Part shown: positions 17,219-26,701 of the stretch, one piece after another
Numbering within the stretch: the first letter of the stretch is position 1
Layout: the number at the start of each line of letters is the position of its first letter
Assembly: GCF_004000885.1 (NCBI RefSeq)
Contig: NZ_BIMC01000002.1
Location: 1-64,000 of the forward strand
Direction: 5' to 3'
Source of the DNA: Paenibacillus glucanolyticus NBRC 15330
GTDB lineage: Bacteria; Bacillota; Bacilli; Paenibacillales; Paenibacillaceae
Length of the DNA: 64,000 nt
Notes under the pieces: model-generated
Told to the model about the DNA's origin: nothing
The model's database searches: none
Seen by the model: the letters and a program-made list of their open reading frames with translations, nothing else
Position numbers and translations under genes: made by a program

Positions 17219-18271
17219 TTGACCCGCAAAACGATGACGATGGTGCTGATGTTTTTACTCTTTTTTGTAAGCGCTTGCTACAATCAAAAGCAGGACCGTT
17301 ATGATGTCATCTATCGAATGGAACCGGTAAAAGCGAGCTCATCTTCTTCCATTGAGGATAAAGAGCCCCGTCCCTTTACGATCGGCATCGTTCCCAAGGT
17401 GACGGGCATTCCTTACTTTAACGTGGTGGAAGACGGTGCTGTGGAAGCGGCCAAGGATTTGAACGTGAACGTAATCTACGATGGTCCGCTGATTGCCGAT
17501 GCCGAGCAGCAGATCAAAGTTATCGAAGACATGATCAAGCGAAAGGTCGATCTGCTTGCGATATCGGCTAATGATCCTAAGCGGCTTGTGCCCGTGCTGA
17601 CCCAGGCCAAGGAACAGGGAATCCGGGTTATCACCTGGGATGCCGATACCCTGCCTGAGGCCAGGGAGCTGTTCGTGAATATGGTGGATCCCGAGACACT
17701 CGGCCGCCATCTGCTGGATACGCTCGCCTGGACGATGGGAGAAGAAGGGGAATATGCCATCATGACCGGCGCTCTTTCCGCTTCAAACTTGAACGAATGG
17801 ATCAAATGGATTCGTTATCAGCAGACGCATTATTATCCTGGCATGGAGCTGGTGGAGATTGCGGCAACGGATGATAATCCGCAACAAGCATACGAGGTCG
17901 CCCGGGAGCTGCTTAACAAGCATCCTGATCTGAAGGGGATCATCGGCAATTCCTCGGTAGGACCGCCGGCGGCCGCACAGGTGGTCAGCGAGACGGGCAA
18001 GAAGGGCGATATCAAGGTGGTTGGCCTGTCGACACCCAATCTGATGAAATCCTATCTTCAGGACGGCTCCGCCCAGATGGCGACACTATGGAGTCCGAAG
18101 AAACTGGGGTATCTGACGGTGGTAATTGCCAAGAATTTGCTGGAAGGCAATCTCCCTGTCCATGGCCAGGAAATCGAGAATGTAGGCAGCATCCGGTTCA
18201 ACGGGGATGTAGTCATTATGGGCGAGCCGCTTGATTTCACAAGAGAGAACGTGAGCCAATATGACTTCTGA
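17219..18271 (+). CDS. LsrB/RhaS-like sugar-binding lipoprotein, sensor component
   Basis: A 350-aa periplasmic-binding-protein type 1 lipoprotein (lipobox FVSAC, Cys about residue 20). Segments such as IGIVPKVTGIPYFN, NVIYDGP, RVITWDADTLPEAR, VVGLSTPNLMKSYLQ and the C-terminal ENVSQYDF closely follow the AI-2-binding protein LsrB and the rhamnose-binding RhaS. LsrB-type pocket residues are only partly kept: the Lys, the first Asp of WDAD and the PPAAAQ segment remain, but the Asp-Gln pair is Asn-Leu (SNLNEW). TTG 17219 is preferred, with AAGGAG at 17205-17210. Its end overlaps the sensor kinase by 11 bases and no permease follows directly, so it most likely presents ligand to the kinase, as XylFII does for LytS in Clostridium. 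A cre-like sequence lies inside its signal-peptide codons. Confidence 0.86.
   Translation: MTRKTMTMVLMFLLFFVSACYNQKQDRYDVIYRMEPVKASSSSSIEDKEPRPFTIGIVPKVTGIPYFNVVEDGAVEAAKDLNVNVIYDGPLIADAEQQIKVIEDMIKRKVDLLAISANDPKRLVPVLTQAKEQGIRVITWDADTLPEARELFVNMVDPETLGRHLLDTLAWTMGEEGEYAIMTGALSASNLNEWIKWIRYQQTHYYPGMELVEIAATDDNPQQAYEVARELLNKHPDLKGIIGNSSVGPPAAAQVVSETGKKGDIKVVGLSTPNLMKSYLQDGSAQMATLWSPKKLGYLTVVIAKNLLEGNLPVHGQEIENVGSIRFNGDVVIMGEPLDFTRENVSQYDF
17266..17279 (+). promoter_or_regulatory. Candidate cre site inside the signal-peptide codons of the sensor lipoprotein
   Basis: TGTAAGCGCTTGCT is a full match to the degenerate cre consensus TGWAARCGYTWNCW. It lies about 50 bases into the coding sequence, a position where CcpA binding acts as a roadblock. 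The same bases encode Val-Ser-Ala before the lipobox cysteine, so a coding coincidence is possible. Confidence 0.5.
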
Positions 18272-20081
18272 GAGACGGCGGCGGTTAAGGTTTAACCATT
18301 ACAGGCTGAGCACGAAGCTGATTCTGACCTATATCGTGTTAACCGTGATTCCGATGGCTGTGCTCGGAATCTTCTCCTTTATCCAATATAAGGAATCCAT
18401 CGAGGAACAGATCGGGGAATACATGCCGCGATTTTTGAGACAGGCGAACGCCAATATCGACAATCATATTGCGGATGTGATGGCGATGCCCAAGCTGCTG
18501 CTGAATTCGGAGAATACACTGGCGATCCTGCGCAAGGATTCCTACCAGAGCCAGGCGGATCAGAACAAAGACCAGTATGCGGTGAATAATTATTTGACGC
18601 GGACGTACCTGAACGGGAGCAATAGCGACATTCTAGGCGTATTTGTATTATCCAGGAACCGGCTGTTCCACACCTCAAGGATCCCGTTTACCGGTCTGGA
18701 TTGGGAGAGCATGCTTACGCCGTATGGTCAGGACATGGATTTGAGAGGGAAGGAAAAAATCATTCTTCCCAGCGAGATCAAACTCCGGTTTGACGGGGAT
18801 ATCCCTTATGTCATGATCATGAAGCAGATTCAGGACACGGACAACCGCAAGGACCTGGGTACCATGTTTATAGCGGTGCAGCTCACATTCATCGATCGGA
18901 TCCTGCTGGACTTTGAGCAGAATGAGGATGCCGAGATTGCCATGGTCAGTCTCAAAGGCGAGGTCATCTACCACACCCGTCATGAGCTTATCGGATCGAT
19001 GGATATGGCGGTTCATGAGTATCCGATCTGGAACGGGAGCTTCAGGGAAAGCCGGAGCGAGAAGCTGATCAGTGTAACGGAATCGCAGACATTTGAAGGA
19101 ATTCTGGTTCACAGCATTCCCCTTGAGGATCTGACAGCCCGAACGGATTGGACAAGAACACTCAGTATTATGATTTTTAGCGGATTTGTGATCGTGACGA
19201 CTTGCTTGACGGTTGTGTTTGTGCTGCGTGTGATGAGCCCGATCAAGAAGCTGATTCATCTGATGAAGGAGGTCGAGCGCGGGAAATTCCAGGTTGGCTT
19301 GAACATGCAGCGACAGGATGAGGTAGGCATTCTGGTCCGCAGCTTTAATTCGATGATTGCGACCATTCGGGAGCTGATTGAGAAGAACTATGATATCAAA
19401 ATCCGGCAGAAAGAGGCAGAGCTGTATGCGCTGCAATCGCAGATTGATCCCCACTTTATGTACAACACGCTGGAGACGATCAGCATGGCCGCAGAGGAGG
19501 GAGAGAAGGAAGCTGTTGTGGGCATGGTGACACAGCTTGGACGAATGCTGCGGTTCTCGGTAGGCAACAAATCGAGGTTTGTCCCTGTTCGGGAGGAGCT
19601 GCAGCATGTCATGGACTATTTGACGATCCAGAAGTTTCGTTTTGAACAGCGGCTGTCGTTTGATATCCTGGAGCCTCACGATTTGGAGTTGTATTATACG
19701 CCGAAATTCATCGTGCAGCCGATTGTGGAGAATGCCGTCAAGTATGGACTCGAGTCCCGTGACAAGCTGATTGTCGAAATCCTTGTAAGCAGGGAGCTTG
19801 GTCTGCGAAGCGGTATGGAGGATATCGTGATCAAGGTCAGGGATAACGGGCCCGGGATTCCCTCCAGGCGGCTGTTGGAGGTGGAAGAGTCGCTCAGGCA
19901 GCAGACCCTTACAGGCAAAGATTCAGAGTTCGGACTGGGGAACGTCAACACCCGGATTGTGATGATGCATGGGCCTCATTATGGCATGCAGCTGCACAGC
20001 GTTGAAGGGAAGGGGACCGAGGTCACCCTTCGAATTCCAATGATCCGTTTAGAGGATGTATCTGATCTTGAACAAGATTGA
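18261..20081 (+). CDS. YesM-type sensor histidine kinase
   Basis: A 606-aa membrane kinase. Transmembrane helices at about residues 20-40 and 300-322 flank an extracellular Cache-like sensor. A HAMP domain follows (VMSPIKKLIHLMKEVERG), then the His_kinase (LytS/YesM) domain with phospho-acceptor His398 in QIDPHFMYNTLE, and an HATPase_c domain with NAVKYG, DNGPGIP and GLGNVNTRI. ATG 18261 lies within the last codons of the sensor lipoprotein gene, so the two are translationally coupled. The response regulator starts 19 bases after its stop. By the XylFII-LytS-YesN precedent, the lipoprotein probably binds sugar outside and contacts this kinase to control the CUT2 importer at 23038-27751. Confidence 0.92.
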   Translation: MTSERRRRLRFNHYRLSTKLILTYIVLTVIPMAVLGIFSFIQYKESIEEQIGEYMPRFLRQANANIDNHIADVMAMPKLLLNSENTLAILRKDSYQSQADQNKDQYAVNNYLTRTYLNGSNSDILGVFVLSRNRLFHTSRIPFTGLDWESMLTPYGQDMDLRGKEKIILPSEIKLRFDGDIPYVMIMKQIQDTDNRKDLGTMFIAVQLTFIDRILLDFEQNEDAEIAMVSLKGEVIYHTRHELIGSMDMAVHEYPIWNGSFRESRSEKLISVTESQTFEGILVHSIPLEDLTARTDWTRTLSIMIFSGFVIVTTCLTVVFVLRVMSPIKKLIHLMKEVERGKFQVGLNMQRQDEVGILVRSFNSMIATIRELIEKNYDIKIRQKEAELYALQSQIDPHFMYNTLETISMAAEEGEKEAVVGMVTQLGRMLRFSVGNKSRFVPVREELQHVMDYLTIQKFRFEQRLSFDILEPHDLELYYTPKFIVQPIVENAVKYGLESRDKLIVEILVSRELGLRSGMEDIVIKVRDNGPGIPSRRLLEVEESLRQQTLTGKDSEFGLGNVNTRIVMMHGPHYGMQLHSVEGKGTEVTLRIPMIRLEDVSDLEQD

Positions 20082-20099
20082 GCAGGGAGGGACAAGGGG

Positions 20100-21728
20100 A
20101 TGGAAGCCATACGCACGATCATCGTAGATGATGAGGCACGGATCCGCAGAGGCATTGGACGGTTATTGTCTACTTGCGAAGGAAATTGGGAAGTCGTTGC
20201 TGTGCTCTCAAGCGGCTTGGAGGCGCTGGAGTATATGGATCAAAGCCATGGCGACATCGATCTGTTGATTACAGATATCAGAATGCCGGATATGGACGGG
20301 CTGACTCTCGTGAAGGAGGCGAAGCGCCGATACACCTTCTACCCGGTTATGATCAGCGGGTACAACGATTTTGAATATATGCAGACCGCCATCCGTGAAG
20401 GAGCGGTGGATTATATTATGAAGCCGGTTGACCGGGAGCAGTTCCGGCGACGGATGAAGGAGATCAGTGCGATCATTCTCCAGAACAAGCGAAACCGCCT
20501 GCATCTCCATAAGATGGAGCGGGAATTGAAATTAACGCGGCAAACGCAAATGCTGAGTTACGTCACTTCCGCGGGACTGGATATGGGAAGGCTCGGTTAC
20601 TGGGTGGAGGATTTTCCGAAGGGCTTGTATGTGCTGTTATATATAAGTCTTGATCCGGTACCGGTCAAGTCCAGAAGCTATACCTCCAAGGATTGGGAGG
20701 CCTTTGATTATGCGATGGAAAATATCATCATCGAGGTAGCGGACCGTATGCAGGAGCAATACGAGGGGCGGATGGAAAAATGGTGCTGGAAGGGCGGCGA
20801 TTCCGACTACTGGGTGATGCTTCACAGTAATGGAAACCCGGAAGCCACTGAAATCGAGCAATCGGCCAGTGATTTATCTGCAAGCATTCGTACAGCTATC
20901 GCGCTGCATACGCCATTTAGTGTGTCGGTGTCCTACGGCAATCGAATGGAGGATCTGTATATGCTTCCAGAGGCGCGGCAGCGATCCCTGTCGCTGATGA
21001 ATTACCGCTTGCTCTACGGCAGTAACCGGACCTTTCACGATGATATGGCCGATTGGGCGGTGGAACGGATGGATAGTGAGCTTGCCCATTTCGCCCACCG
21101 GCTGCGGGCGGTGGCGGAGCAAGCCAATACGGAGGAAGCCGCTGCCTTGTCGCAGCAATTCTTCCAGCGGCTCAGTCAGATCAACTCCCCGATGACGATT
21201 CAATATGCGGTACAGAACGCCTATATTCAAATCCATTCCGTAGGCATTGAATATGTCAGCGGTGATACCGTACCGGTATCGCTCGAGAAGGGGATTCAGT
21301 CGTTATCCCGGGCGGCACATTTACATGTGTTGAAAAAGGAGCTGGACACGCTGATTCTTGATGTCATATCCCTGGTGCGCGACTCCCGCCAGAGCGGCAG
21401 CCTTAAGCCGGTGGAGCAGGCGAAAGCCTGGATCGTTGCCCATTTGGGGAGCGATCTTAGCATAAAATCCATTGCCGATCGAGTGTACATGAATCCTTCC
21501 TATTTCAGCAGAACCTTCAAGATGCAAACCGGTGTCACGGTGCTGGATTACATTACAAATCTGCGTATGGAGAGAGCCAAAGAGCTGCTGACTGACGCTA
21601 AACATAAGGTTTCGGATGTATGCAGTTTAGTCGGATATCAGGATGTGAAGTACTTCAGCCGGCAGTTTAAGCAGCGGTACGGGGAGACGCCTTCGAAGTA
21701 CAGGGAGCGGCTGGAAGGAGCAGATTAA
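20100..21728 (+). CDS. YesN-type response regulator with AraC DNA-binding domain
   Basis: A 542-aa response regulator. The receiver domain spans residues 1-125, with acidic pocket D10/D11, phospho-acceptor D59 in LLITDIRMPDMDG and Lys108 in YIMKPVD. A middle region of about 270 residues is unassigned. The C-terminal AraC double helix-turn-helix spans about 435-540 (IADRVYMNPSYFSRTFK and VCSLVGYQDVKYFSRQFKQ). ATG with AAGGGG upstream. It is the partner of the adjacent YesM kinase and is expected to activate the sugar importer that lies 1.3 kb downstream, beyond the DUF899 gene. Confidence 0.93.
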   Translation: MEAIRTIIVDDEARIRRGIGRLLSTCEGNWEVVAVLSSGLEALEYMDQSHGDIDLLITDIRMPDMDGLTLVKEAKRRYTFYPVMISGYNDFEYMQTAIREGAVDYIMKPVDREQFRRRMKEISAIILQNKRNRLHLHKMERELKLTRQTQMLSYVTSAGLDMGRLGYWVEDFPKGLYVLLYISLDPVPVKSRSYTSKDWEAFDYAMENIIIEVADRMQEQYEGRMEKWCWKGGDSDYWVMLHSNGNPEATEIEQSASDLSASIRTAIALHTPFSVSVSYGNRMEDLYMLPEARQRSLSLMNYRLLYGSNRTFHDDMADWAVERMDSELAHFAHRLRAVAEQANTEEAAALSQQFFQRLSQINSPMTIQYAVQNAYIQIHSVGIEYVSGDTVPVSLEKGIQSLSRAAHLHVLKKELDTLILDVISLVRDSRQSGSLKPVEQAKAWIVAHLGSDLSIKSIADRVYMNPSYFSRTFKMQTGVTVLDYITNLRMERAKELLTDAKHKVSDVCSLVGYQDVKYFSRQFKQRYGETPSKYRERLEGAD

Positions 21729-21958
21729 GAATGAATATCGTGCAGAAGCGAGACGGCCCCTGTCATTAGTGATGGAGGCTGTTGTAGTACCGACATGTGT
21801 GGTGCGCTTGTCGATTAAAATATTCATGAAGTGGATACCGGCATAATAGCAATTGATAAGAAATGACGACATGTTGTAATTGGTAGACTAAGGTTAGTCT
21901 AATCTCATTCTCATCCATTAAAGGAAACTACTTTATTCACCTAGGAAGGGGAAGCATT

Positions 21959-22717
21959 ATGAACAGGATCAAAGGAGAATTACCGAAAATCGTGACACGA
22001 GACGAGTGGCTAGCGGCCCGCAAAGAGCTGCTGACCAAGGAGAAGGAAGCTACCCGCGCGCGGGATGCACTGAACGCCGAACGCCGCCGACTGCCGATGG
22101 TCGAGATTGACAAGGAATACGTTTTTGAGGGGCCGGACGGCAAGGCAAGTTTGCGCGACCTGTTTGACGGCCGAAGTCAGCTTATTGTCGGCCATTTCAT
22201 GTTCGCTCCTGACTGGGAGCAGGGATGCTCGAGCTGCTCGGCCGGAGCTGATGAAATGTCAAGCGGCCACCTCCGGCATCTGCACGCCCGTGATACGTCT
22301 TTTGTGTATGTCTCCCTTGCCCCGCTAGCGAAGATTGAACGGTACAAAGAACGCAAGGGATGGACGTTCCCTTGGTATTCCTCGTACGGCAGCGACTTCA
22401 ACTACGATTTCCATGTCACGCTGGACGAATCCGTCACTCCGCTCGTGTACAATTACCGCAGCAAAATCGAACACGCTCAGGTCGGAGAATCCATATTTGA
22501 GGGTAAGCAGCCGATAGAAATGCCCGGTCGCAGCTCCTTCCTGCGGGACGGTGACAGAATCTTTCACACCTACTCGGTCTATGCCCGCGGACTCGAGCAA
22601 GCTGGCGGCTCGTACTACTTTCTCGATGAGACGGCGCTGGGTCGGCAAGAGTTTTGGGAGGAGCCCAAGGGCCGTACGGTCGCCCCAAGAGGCGCAGTCC
22701 CTAACTTCTTGGATTGA
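21959..22717 (+). CDS. DUF899 family thioredoxin-like protein
   Basis: A 252-aa soluble protein of the DUF899 (AhpC/TSA-like) family. Diagnostic segments are LPKIVTRDEWLAARKELL near the start, LIVGHFMFAPDWEQGCSSC (with closely spaced cysteines resembling a redox centre) and WTFPWYSSYGSDFNYDFHV. No signal peptide. ATG with AGGAAGGGG upstream. The biochemical role of the family is not settled; a thiol-based redox or binding role is inferred from the fold. It interrupts the otherwise continuous sensor-transporter locus, and its own terminator at 22819-22863 suggests an independent unit that inserted or was retained there. Confidence 0.88.
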   Translation: MNRIKGELPKIVTRDEWLAARKELLTKEKEATRARDALNAERRRLPMVEIDKEYVFEGPDGKASLRDLFDGRSQLIVGHFMFAPDWEQGCSSCSAGADEMSSGHLRHLHARDTSFVYVSLAPLAKIERYKERKGWTFPWYSSYGSDFNYDFHVTLDESVTPLVYNYRSKIEHAQVGESIFEGKQPIEMPGRSSFLRDGDRIFHTYSVYARGLEQAGGSYYFLDETALGRQEFWEEPKGRTVAPRGAVPNFLD

Positions 22718-22818
22718 CTTTGCGGCGTGGTTATTCCCAACTAGCAAGCCTCGGTGCTGAAAACCGACCTTTTTGAACACGCACTGATTTTATTCAATGC
22801 TCCAGTTATGTTTGATCC

Positions 22819-22863
22819 AAAAAAGCTTCCCGTCAATGATGAATTGATGAGGGGCTTTTTTTT
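22819..22863 (+). terminator. Intrinsic terminator of the DUF899 gene
   Basis: AAAAGC (22821-22826) pairs with GCTTTT (22854-22859), the stem continuing with one mismatch (CCCGTCA/TGATGAGG), followed by eight T residues. The rest of the 320-base gap to 23038 carries a cre-like GGAAAGCGCTTTAA at about 22959-22972 with two mismatches; nothing else is evident. Confidence 0.8.
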
Positions 22864-23037
22864 ATGGGGAGTGAATGCAAACAACGCAAAGAGAATGAAG
22901 AAAACGCAAATGTAGTCAGAAATGACCCCCTTCATAACCGGTTTGTCTACTACAAGGAAAGCGCTTTAATTAGTAACCTAGGATCAGTACAGTAAACTGC
23001 GAAACAGCCAACAAAACAGGATTCGGAGGGGTGAGCG

Positions 23038-24552
23038 ATGGCTGGGTACATTCTGGAATTGAAAGGAATCACCAAAATTTTTCCCGGCATCAAGGCGCTG
23101 GATAACGTTTATTTCAAGCTCAAGCCAGGCGAGATTCACGCATTGATGGGAGAGAACGGCGCGGGTAAATCCACCTTCATTAAAGTCATTACCGGCGTAT
23201 ATCAGCCTGACGAAGGCGAGGTTTTGTTGAATGGAGAGCATGTAGAGTTTAAGACACCCAATGCTGCCAAGGATCAGGGCATCGCTGCCATATATCAACA
23301 CGTTACCTGTTATCCGGATCTGTCGGTGACGGAGAATATCTTCATGGGCCATGAAAAAGTTCAGCGGGGAACGAAGCGGATTCTCTGGCAAGAGATGCAT
23401 GAGGAGGCGCAGCGGCTGCTATCCGAGCTCGGGGCAACCTTCAGTGCCAAGACGCTGATGGGGGAGCTCAGCATTGCAGAACAGCAGATCGTAGAGATTG
23501 CCAAGGCGCTGTCCTCCAATGCCAAGATCATCATCATGGATGAGCCGACCGCAGCGCTGACCAACCGCGAAAGCGAGGAGTTGTACCGGATAACCGAACA
23601 ACTGCGGGATAAGGGAGCTGCCATCATCTTCATTTCCCACCGGTTTGAGGACATGTACCGGCTTGCCAGCAAAGTTACCGTGTTCCGCGACTCCAAATAT
23701 ATCGGAACCTGGAATGTGAATGAGATCTCCAATTCGGATCTGATTGTAGCAATGGTTGGACGGGAGATTACCCAGCTATTCCCCAAAAAAGAAGCAGCTC
23801 TAGGGGAAGAATTGCTGCGGGTAGAAGGGCTGTCGAAGACGGGGTATTTTGCGGACATCAGCTTTATGCTCCATCGGGGCGAAATATTAGGCTTGACCGG
23901 TCTCGTAGGAGCGGGAAGGACGGAGGTATGCCAGGCGTTGTTTGGAATCGAACCCTATGATGAGGGCAGCGTTTTCTTCAAAGGGCAGCCTGTTCGAATT
24001 CGGAGTCCGCTTGATGCGATGCGCAAGGGAATCGGATACCTGCCGGAGGATCGGCAGAAGCAAGGGCTGGTGCTGGACTGGAGCATTGCCCGCAATATTA
24101 CCTTGTCCTCGCTGGAGCATGTGAGCAAGCGGGGGACGATCGATACGGCCGCGGAAGCGGATATAGCCAAGCGAATTGCCGAGAAGGTCGGTGTGAAAGC
24201 CAAGAGTATATTCGATCTGGCAAGCTCGCTCTCCGGCGGCAATCAGCAGAAGGTGGTATTCGCCAAGCTGCTCACCAGTGAGCTGGACGTCATCATTCTG
24301 GATGAACCGACCAAGGGGGTCGATGTCGGCGCCAAATCATCTATCTATGAGATGATCAGCGATCTGGCTGCGCAAGGTTACGGCATTATCATGGTTTCTT
24401 CTGAAATGCCGGAGATTATTGGCATGTGCGACAGAGTTGCTGTCATGCGCGAGGGACGAATCACGGCATTTCTGGATCGTCCTTCAATTTCGCAAGAGGC
24501 GATTTTACAACATGCGATGGCGGATGAAGCTCCCCTGAATAAACGAGCATAG
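23038..24552 (+). CDS. CUT2 sugar ABC transporter ATP-binding protein (RbsA/LsrA-like)
   Basis: A 504-aa double ATPase. The first domain has an intact Walker A (GENGAGKST), the characteristic LSIAEQQIVEIAKAL signature and Walker B IIIMDEPT. The second has the degenerate Walker A GLVGAGRTE and an intact signature LSGGNQQKV. This asymmetric pair defines the CUT2 (ribose, xylose, rhamnose, AI-2) importers. ATG with GGAGGGG upstream. It heads a four-gene operon in the order ATPase-permease-permease-binding protein, the same order as lsrACDB, and is probably switched on by the upstream YesM/YesN pair. Confidence 0.92.
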   Translation: MAGYILELKGITKIFPGIKALDNVYFKLKPGEIHALMGENGAGKSTFIKVITGVYQPDEGEVLLNGEHVEFKTPNAAKDQGIAAIYQHVTCYPDLSVTENIFMGHEKVQRGTKRILWQEMHEEAQRLLSELGATFSAKTLMGELSIAEQQIVEIAKALSSNAKIIIMDEPTAALTNRESEELYRITEQLRDKGAAIIFISHRFEDMYRLASKVTVFRDSKYIGTWNVNEISNSDLIVAMVGREITQLFPKKEAALGEELLRVEGLSKTGYFADISFMLHRGEILGLTGLVGAGRTEVCQALFGIEPYDEGSVFFKGQPVRIRSPLDAMRKGIGYLPEDRQKQGLVLDWSIARNITLSSLEHVSKRGTIDTAAEADIAKRIAEKVGVKAKSIFDLASSLSGGNQQKVVFAKLLTSELDVIILDEPTKGVDVGAKSSIYEMISDLAAQGYGIIMVSSEMPEIIGMCDRVAVMREGRITAFLDRPSISQEAILQHAMADEAPLNKRA

Positions 24553-24569
24553 AAGGTGGGAGAGAACCT

Positions 24570-25622
24570 ATGGAAGACAAGGGCACAGGTGCAACAATCG
24601 CAGCTTCACAGCCCGCTACGGGAGGGACAGTCAAGACACGATCTTTTGCATCGAATATTTCGAAGTTCAGGGAAGTGGGGTTGCTCGGTTTCATCGTGCT
24701 GTTATCGATTGCGGTGCAGATCAGGAACCCGAGCTTTCTGACCCTTGAGAACATCAGCGATATGGCAACCAATACGGCTATATTAAGCATTTTGGCAGTA
24801 GGGATGATGCTGGTTATTGTCACTCGGGGCATTGATCTGTCCATTGGTGCCATTTTAGCGCTGTCCGGTATGACTGCAGCACTCACAGTCGGGGCATTCC
24901 CGGACCTGCACCCGGCACTGGTCATTATGCTGGGAACGGCGGTAGGTTGGATCAGCGGGTTGGTCGTAGGTTTCCTGGTGGCGAAGGTGGGCATTCTGCC
25001 GATTATTGCGACACTCGGGATGATGAATGTGTTCCGAGGGTTGACATATATGATCAGCGGGGGAAAATGGGTCAGCGCCCATCAAATGCCGAGCAGCTTC
25101 AAAGGTATTGCCACCGGCAGCTTCCTCGGCGTGAACAACCTGATTCTCATTGCCATTGTTATTTATCTGGTTGCGTATTATTTCATTCAGCATACTCGTA
25201 CAGGTCGACAAATTTATGCGGTGGGCAGTAACCCCGATTCCGCCCAGATCAGCGGGATCAAGTCGAAACGCATTATCTGGCTGGTCTATGCCATTATGGG
25301 CTCCTTGGCCGGTCTGGCAGGGGTGCTGTGGGTATCCAAATTCGCGTCCGCCCAAGGGGACACGGCATCCGGGTACGAACTAAGCGTGATCGCAGCCTGC
25401 GTGCTTGGCGGTGTCAGCATCGCTGGCGGCTCGGGCAAAATATCCGGCATTCTCTTAGGCTCCATCCTGTTTGGTATCTTGAATAATGCTCTGCCGCTAA
25501 TCAACGTATCGCCATTCTGGCAGATGGGCATTCAGGGAGGCGTCATTCTGATTGCCATTTTGGTGAATGCGTTTGTGAAGCGCGGGGTAGACCGAAGTCA
25601 TTTGATGAGGAGGAGAATTTAA
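24570..25622 (+). CDS. CUT2 sugar ABC transporter permease 1
   Basis: A 350-aa permease of the BPD_transp_2 family, with eight to ten predicted helices after a polar N-terminal tail of about 45 residues. Family segments: AVGMMLVIVTRGIDLSIGAI and the conserved GGVSIAGGSGKISGILLGS loop that contacts the ATPase. It lies 17 bases after the ATPase stop and 4 bases before the second permease. Two different permeases in one CUT2 operon indicate a heterodimeric channel, as for AI-2 and rhamnose importers, rather than the homodimer of ribose systems. Confidence 0.91.
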   Translation: MEDKGTGATIAASQPATGGTVKTRSFASNISKFREVGLLGFIVLLSIAVQIRNPSFLTLENISDMATNTAILSILAVGMMLVIVTRGIDLSIGAILALSGMTAALTVGAFPDLHPALVIMLGTAVGWISGLVVGFLVAKVGILPIIATLGMMNVFRGLTYMISGGKWVSAHQMPSSFKGIATGSFLGVNNLILIAIVIYLVAYYFIQHTRTGRQIYAVGSNPDSAQISGIKSKRIIWLVYAIMGSLAGLAGVLWVSKFASAQGDTASGYELSVIAACVLGGVSIAGGSGKISGILLGSILFGILNNALPLINVSPFWQMGIQGGVILIAILVNAFVKRGVDRSHLMRRRI

Positions 25623-25626
25623 GACG

Positions 25627-26616
25627 ATGGAAACAAGAGTGCTCATCCATAAACAGGATTTTTCCTGGAAACGCTTCTTTCTCCAATGGGAATGGATGCT
25701 GGTTCTTCTGTTTATCGCAATCCATGTCATGAACATGAATTTGTCCGAGTATTACTGGGATTCGGCAAATCTGCGTGATGCCACCATGGGGTTTTTGGAT
25801 AAAGCGTTCATTGTACTCCCGATGGTGTTCATCATGATTCTGGGGGATATCGATATTTCGGTAGCTTCGATCATCGCTCTGTCATCGACGGTGATGGCTG
25901 ATCTGTATAACCATGGTGTGCCCATGAGTTTTGCCATGCTGGTCTGTCTTGGTGTCGGTATCCTCTGCGGCTTCATTAACGGTCTGCTGATCGTGAAGTT
26001 TAAAGAGCTGTCAGCGGTCATTGTGACCTTGTCCACCATGATCATTTATCGGGGCATTGCTTACATTATGCTGGAGGATCAGGCTGCAGGCTCGTTCCCG
26101 GAATGGTTCAGCTTCCTCGGCTGGGGTTACGTGGGCCCGATTCCCTTCATTCTGATTGTATTTGCTATCTTTGCCGCAGGGTTCGGCTGGCTGCTCCACA
26201 AAACGAAGTTCGGGCGCAGCGTGTATGCGATGGGCAGCAATTCGACGGCAAGCCGCTTCTCCGGTATTCAGGTGAATAAGATCAAGATGATGGTATTTAC
26301 CTTGACCGGGCTCATGTCGGCAATTGCGGCCTTGTTCCTTGCCTCCAGAATGGGCAGCACCAGACCGAATGTAGCGACAGGCTACGAGTTGGACGTCATT
26401 GCCATGGTAGTACTTGGCGGTATCAGTACAGCAGGCGGGAAGGGGCGCATGATCGGTGCGATTTTGGCGATATTCCTGATCGGCTTCCTTCGCTACGGAC
26501 TCGGACTTGTTAACGTACAGGCCCAGGTGCTGCTCGTCATTATCGGACTGCTGCTTATCGTTGCCGTAGCTGTTCCCAAGCTGAAATTTGGCAAAGGGTT
26601 ATCACGTAAGGGCTAG
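25627..26616 (+). CDS. CUT2 sugar ABC transporter permease 2
   Basis: A 329-aa permease, paralogous to the preceding one, with the same core elements (VFIMILGDIDISVASIIALS and VLGGISTAGGKGRMIGAILA). ATG follows GGAGGAG at the end of the first permease gene, so the two are closely coupled. Together they should form the membrane channel for the ATPase at 23038 and the binding protein at 26702. Confidence 0.91.
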   Translation: METRVLIHKQDFSWKRFFLQWEWMLVLLFIAIHVMNMNLSEYYWDSANLRDATMGFLDKAFIVLPMVFIMILGDIDISVASIIALSSTVMADLYNHGVPMSFAMLVCLGVGILCGFINGLLIVKFKELSAVIVTLSTMIIYRGIAYIMLEDQAAGSFPEWFSFLGWGYVGPIPFILIVFAIFAAGFGWLLHKTKFGRSVYAMGSNSTASRFSGIQVNKIKMMVFTLTGLMSAIAALFLASRMGSTRPNVATGYELDVIAMVVLGGISTAGGKGRMIGAILAIFLIGFLRYGLGLVNVQAQVLLVIIGLLLIVAVAVPKLKFGKGLSRKG

Positions 26617-26701
26617 TACAGATTTACATGTTGGTAGCTGCTGGCGTGTCAAGCGTCGGTGATACGCATAGAACATGATATATAAAAGGGAGGAACGACG
26701 G

